9,117 nt of DNA from Gammaproteobacteria bacterium. GTDB lineage: Bacteria; Pseudomonadota; Gammaproteobacteria; Competibacterales; Competibacteraceae. The position numbers and the translations under genes are program-made. Shown piece by piece: positions 8,095 to 9,117 of the stretch (position 1 is its first letter; each line of letters opens with the position of its first letter). Under the pieces are notes generated by a model, which saw only the letters and a program-made list of their open reading frames with translations, ran no database searches and was not told the origin of the DNA. Where the stretch lies: NCBI GenBank assembly GCA_003562535.1, contig PWUP01000200.1, positions 1-9,117 on the forward strand. The letters are read 5' to 3'.

Positions 8095-8123
8095 TGTATA
8101 CTCACCGGAAACAATTTAATCAA
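8095..8123 (-). promoter_or_regulatory. Candidate sigma70 promoter of the transporter-atzF operon, with an overlapping palindrome
   Basis: On the minus strand, TTGATT (8118-8123) is followed after exactly 17 bp by TATACA (8095-8100); each matches 4 of 6 consensus bases. AT-rich DNA lies directly upstream. The -10 overlaps GTATAC (8096-8101) inside plus-strand TTTGTATACT, close to the TTGTATACAA-type palindromes bound by several FCD regulators, so repression by occlusion is plausible. A second, weaker candidate nearer the gene is TTGACG (8065-8070) with TTAATC (8042-8047), also spaced 17 bp. Which of them is used cannot be decided from sequence. Confidence 0.4.
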
Positions 8124-8237
8124 ATAACTCAATGTAATTTATAATTTATTTTAAAAAAGCCATAAAAAAGATAGCGATTAACTTACTTGGATTTTCTGAG
8201 CAGATGTCGCTAAATCAGGTGTTGAGGACTGCGGGTG

Positions 8238-8274
8238 GCACCAAAAAAGTGCTGTTAATGCTTATTTTTGGTGC
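8238..8274. repeat. Perfect 10-bp inverted repeat with 17-bp loop
   Basis: GCACCAAAAA (8238-8247) and TTTTTGGTGC (8265-8274) are exact reverse complements. No run of T follows the stem on either strand, so a classical intrinsic terminator is unlikely. It may belong to the upstream region of the IS remnant or be a protein binding site. Confidence 0.5.
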
Positions 8275-8367
8275 AATCATTGAGGTTGGTAGATGAGTCA
8301 ACCGATTACCTACAACTCCCATCTGAGATGTTAGAGTATTGATTTTCTTGACTGACGGGAGGTGGTG

Positions 8368-8903
8368 ATGAGCTGGGCCGAAGCGGAACTGGGTAGCGCA
8401 CAACTGGGCGATCAACGCTTGACCAAGCGCTTGGTCACTCGGGTGGACACGCTCTCGGCGGCACCGACGACCAGTATTCCGGCGGCCTGTCGGGGCTGGG
8501 CAGAGACCAAGGCGGCGTATCGGCTACTGGACAACGACAGTATGGACTGGCGCGACCTGTTGGAGCCGCACTGAGCATGCAGTGAACAGCGCATGAGGGT
8601 CTATGAGCGCGTGTTGTGTATTCAGGACACCACGGAGTTGGACTTCACGAGGCATCCGGGCACGGCGAGCAGCCGGTCACCGGCATCCTGGCCCGCGAGA
8701 TCGATCCCGCCGTCGGGGTGCAACCGATCGAATGGCGTTTGCTGACCAACGAGCAACTCACCACCCTCGATGAGGTCGTCGAACGCATCGAGTGGTGCCG
8801 CAAGCGCTGGCAGATCGAGATCTTCTTCCGCATTCTCAAATCTGGCTGCCGGGTGGAAGCCCAGCCGTTGGCCACCTTGGAACGGCTGGAGCGGGGGCTG
8901 ACG
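8368..8903 (+). pseudogene. IS4-family (Tn5-like) transposase, internally deleted and 3'-truncated
   Basis: The ATG at 8368 follows GGGAGG. The first 68 codons encode the Tn5-type N-terminal DNA-binding domain (start MSWAEAELGSAQLGDQRL). The frame stops at TGA 8572-8574, where related proteins have Trp (EPHW), a probable TGG-to-TGA change. The same frame resumes with CIQDTTELDF, carrying the first catalytic Asp (8626-8628). Around 8650-8672 it jumps to another frame at PVTGILAREIDP, close to the C-terminal catalytic part. The final Glu (8817-8819) lies in the motif RWQIEIFFRILK, only about 63 codons after the first Asp, whereas Tn5 has about 229 residues between them, so the second Asp region is gone. 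The Tyr of the YREK signature is Cys (TGC, 8796-8798). Coding similarity ends at LERLERGL, exactly where MITE B begins. The protein is certainly inactive. Confidence 0.88.
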
Positions 8904-9030
8904 GGTAGTCCTAAATAAGGTAGTAACAAGACAAATAATGGTAAAACTGGGCAGTCTTTTCGTCCAAAATTGTAACCATACCTTATCTGTCGGCCGTGAT
9001 TGATACTTCACTCCCCTATTTAGGACTACC
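8904..9030 (-). mobile_element. MITE B: second 127-bp copy, inverted relative to MITE A
   Basis: The ends are GGTAGTCCTAAATAAGGTAGT at left and, as reverse complement at right, GGTAGTCCTAAATAGGGGAGT. The outer 14 bp are identical. The reverse complement aligns end to end and without gaps with 177-303 at about 81% identity. Its terminal repeats are better preserved than those of MITE A, so it may be the younger copy. Left flank CTGACG and right flank TCAGCA show no direct duplication; instead GCTGA and TCAGC form a short inverted repeat just outside the element. It lies between the broken transposase and the stop codon of the alpha/beta hydrolase gene, 13 bp from that codon. Confidence 0.88.
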
Positions 9031-9042
9031 TCAGCATCTGGC

Positions 9043-9117
9043 TTATCCATCTCGATACCGGAGTAGAAAATCCAATACGGCGTGATTGAAGGCTTCAGGC
9101 TGCTCGATGTTGACCAG
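9043..9117 (-). CDS. Alpha/beta hydrolase, last 24 residues only (runs off the right edge)
   Basis: The minus strand from 9117 to the TAA at 9043-9045 reads LVNIEQPEAFNHAVLDFLL and ends RYRDG. This is the classic C-terminus of an alpha/beta hydrolase of the 3-oxoadipate enol-lactonase / RutD / haloperoxidase group. In these proteins the catalytic His stands just before the motif (GH-x-x-N-x-E-x-P-x-x-F), so it would lie immediately outside the window. The gene points the same way as the operon but is separated from it by about 1.06 kb containing the MITE and the IS remnant. Its substrate and any link to the allophanate pathway cannot be judged from this fragment. Confidence 0.75.
   Translation of the reverse strand: MVNIEQPEAFNHAVLDFLLRYRDG

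Larger units (their letters stand above)
7986..8367. other. Divergent non-coding region between the operon and the transposase remnant
   Basis: This 382-bp stretch holds no credible gene. On the operon side (about 7990-8160) are the 5' leader, two palindromic operator candidates and one or two promoter candidates. The block 8105-8175 is strongly AT-rich and could act as an UP element. On the transposase side (about 8200-8367) are a perfect inverted repeat (8238-8274), a short CATCTGAGATG palindrome (8320-8330) and the ribosome binding site GGGAGG before the transposase ATG at 8368. The left terminal repeat of the IS should lie here, but I could not identify it because the right end has been lost and there is nothing to match. 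Confidence 0.6.

Noticed and set aside
177..9030. A composite transposon carrying the operon
   Set aside because: The two bracketing elements are only about 81% identical, carry no transposase, and show no matching target duplications at the outer ends. I keep it only as an open possibility.
8622..9050. 142-aa minus-strand ORF across the transposase remnant, MITE B and hydrolase end
   Set aside because: It is antisense to recognisable transposase coding sequence and crosses the MITE; the real minus-strand gene at the right end uses a different frame (stop at 9043-9045).
1..9117. CRISPR array, tRNA, rRNA, toxin-antitoxin pair, or defence system
   Set aside because: No regularly spaced repeats, no tRNA-like cloverleaf that I can see, and no small gene pair outside the operon; the coding space is fully explained by the transporter, regulator, amidase and IS remnant.

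Overview
The window is most consistent with a proteobacterium, tentatively a gammaproteobacterium. This rests only on gene families, operon style and moderate GC; no rRNA or other phylogenetic marker is present. Its core is one six-gene operon on the minus strand (about 7985 down to 311). In order of transcription it encodes a Tat-exported family-5 solute-binding protein, two DppB/DppC-type permeases, a single polypeptide carrying both ATPase domains (DppD+DppF type), a GntR/FCD regulator, and a full-length two-domain allophanate hydrolase (AtzF type). The genes are tightly packed: gaps are 43, 7 and 19 bp, followed by two successive 4-bp ATGA overlaps.

The likely job of the operon is nitrogen scavenging. 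A periplasmic binding protein and its ABC importer bring in a substrate that cannot be read from the sequence, possibly a urea-like or amide compound. The regulator probably senses a small ligand, and the amidase splits allophanate to ammonia and CO2. The enzyme that would make allophanate (urea carboxylase, biuret hydrolase or similar) is not in the window. A sigma70-like promoter with two palindromic operator candidates lies upstream of the binding-protein gene, in a 382-bp AT-rich non-coding region (7986-8367).

The edges of the operon are accessory DNA. On the left, just after the allophanate hydrolase stop codon, sits a 127-bp terminal-inverted-repeat element (MITE A, 177-303). It abuts a 5'-truncated group II intron on the minus strand (1-176), recognised by its conserved domain I sequence. 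On the right, a decayed Tn5-like IS4-family transposase (8368-8903, plus strand) ends exactly at a second 127-bp copy of the element (MITE B, 8904-9030) in opposite orientation. MITE B lies 13 bp from the stop codon of a minus-strand gene, of which only the last 24 codons are present (alpha/beta hydrolase, 9043-9117).

The two MITE copies align without gaps at about 81% identity. Each lies between the 3' end of a minus-strand gene and a mobile element truncated precisely at the MITE boundary. This MITE family and its junctions are the most unusual structure here. I did not find convincing evidence of a wholly new multi-gene system.
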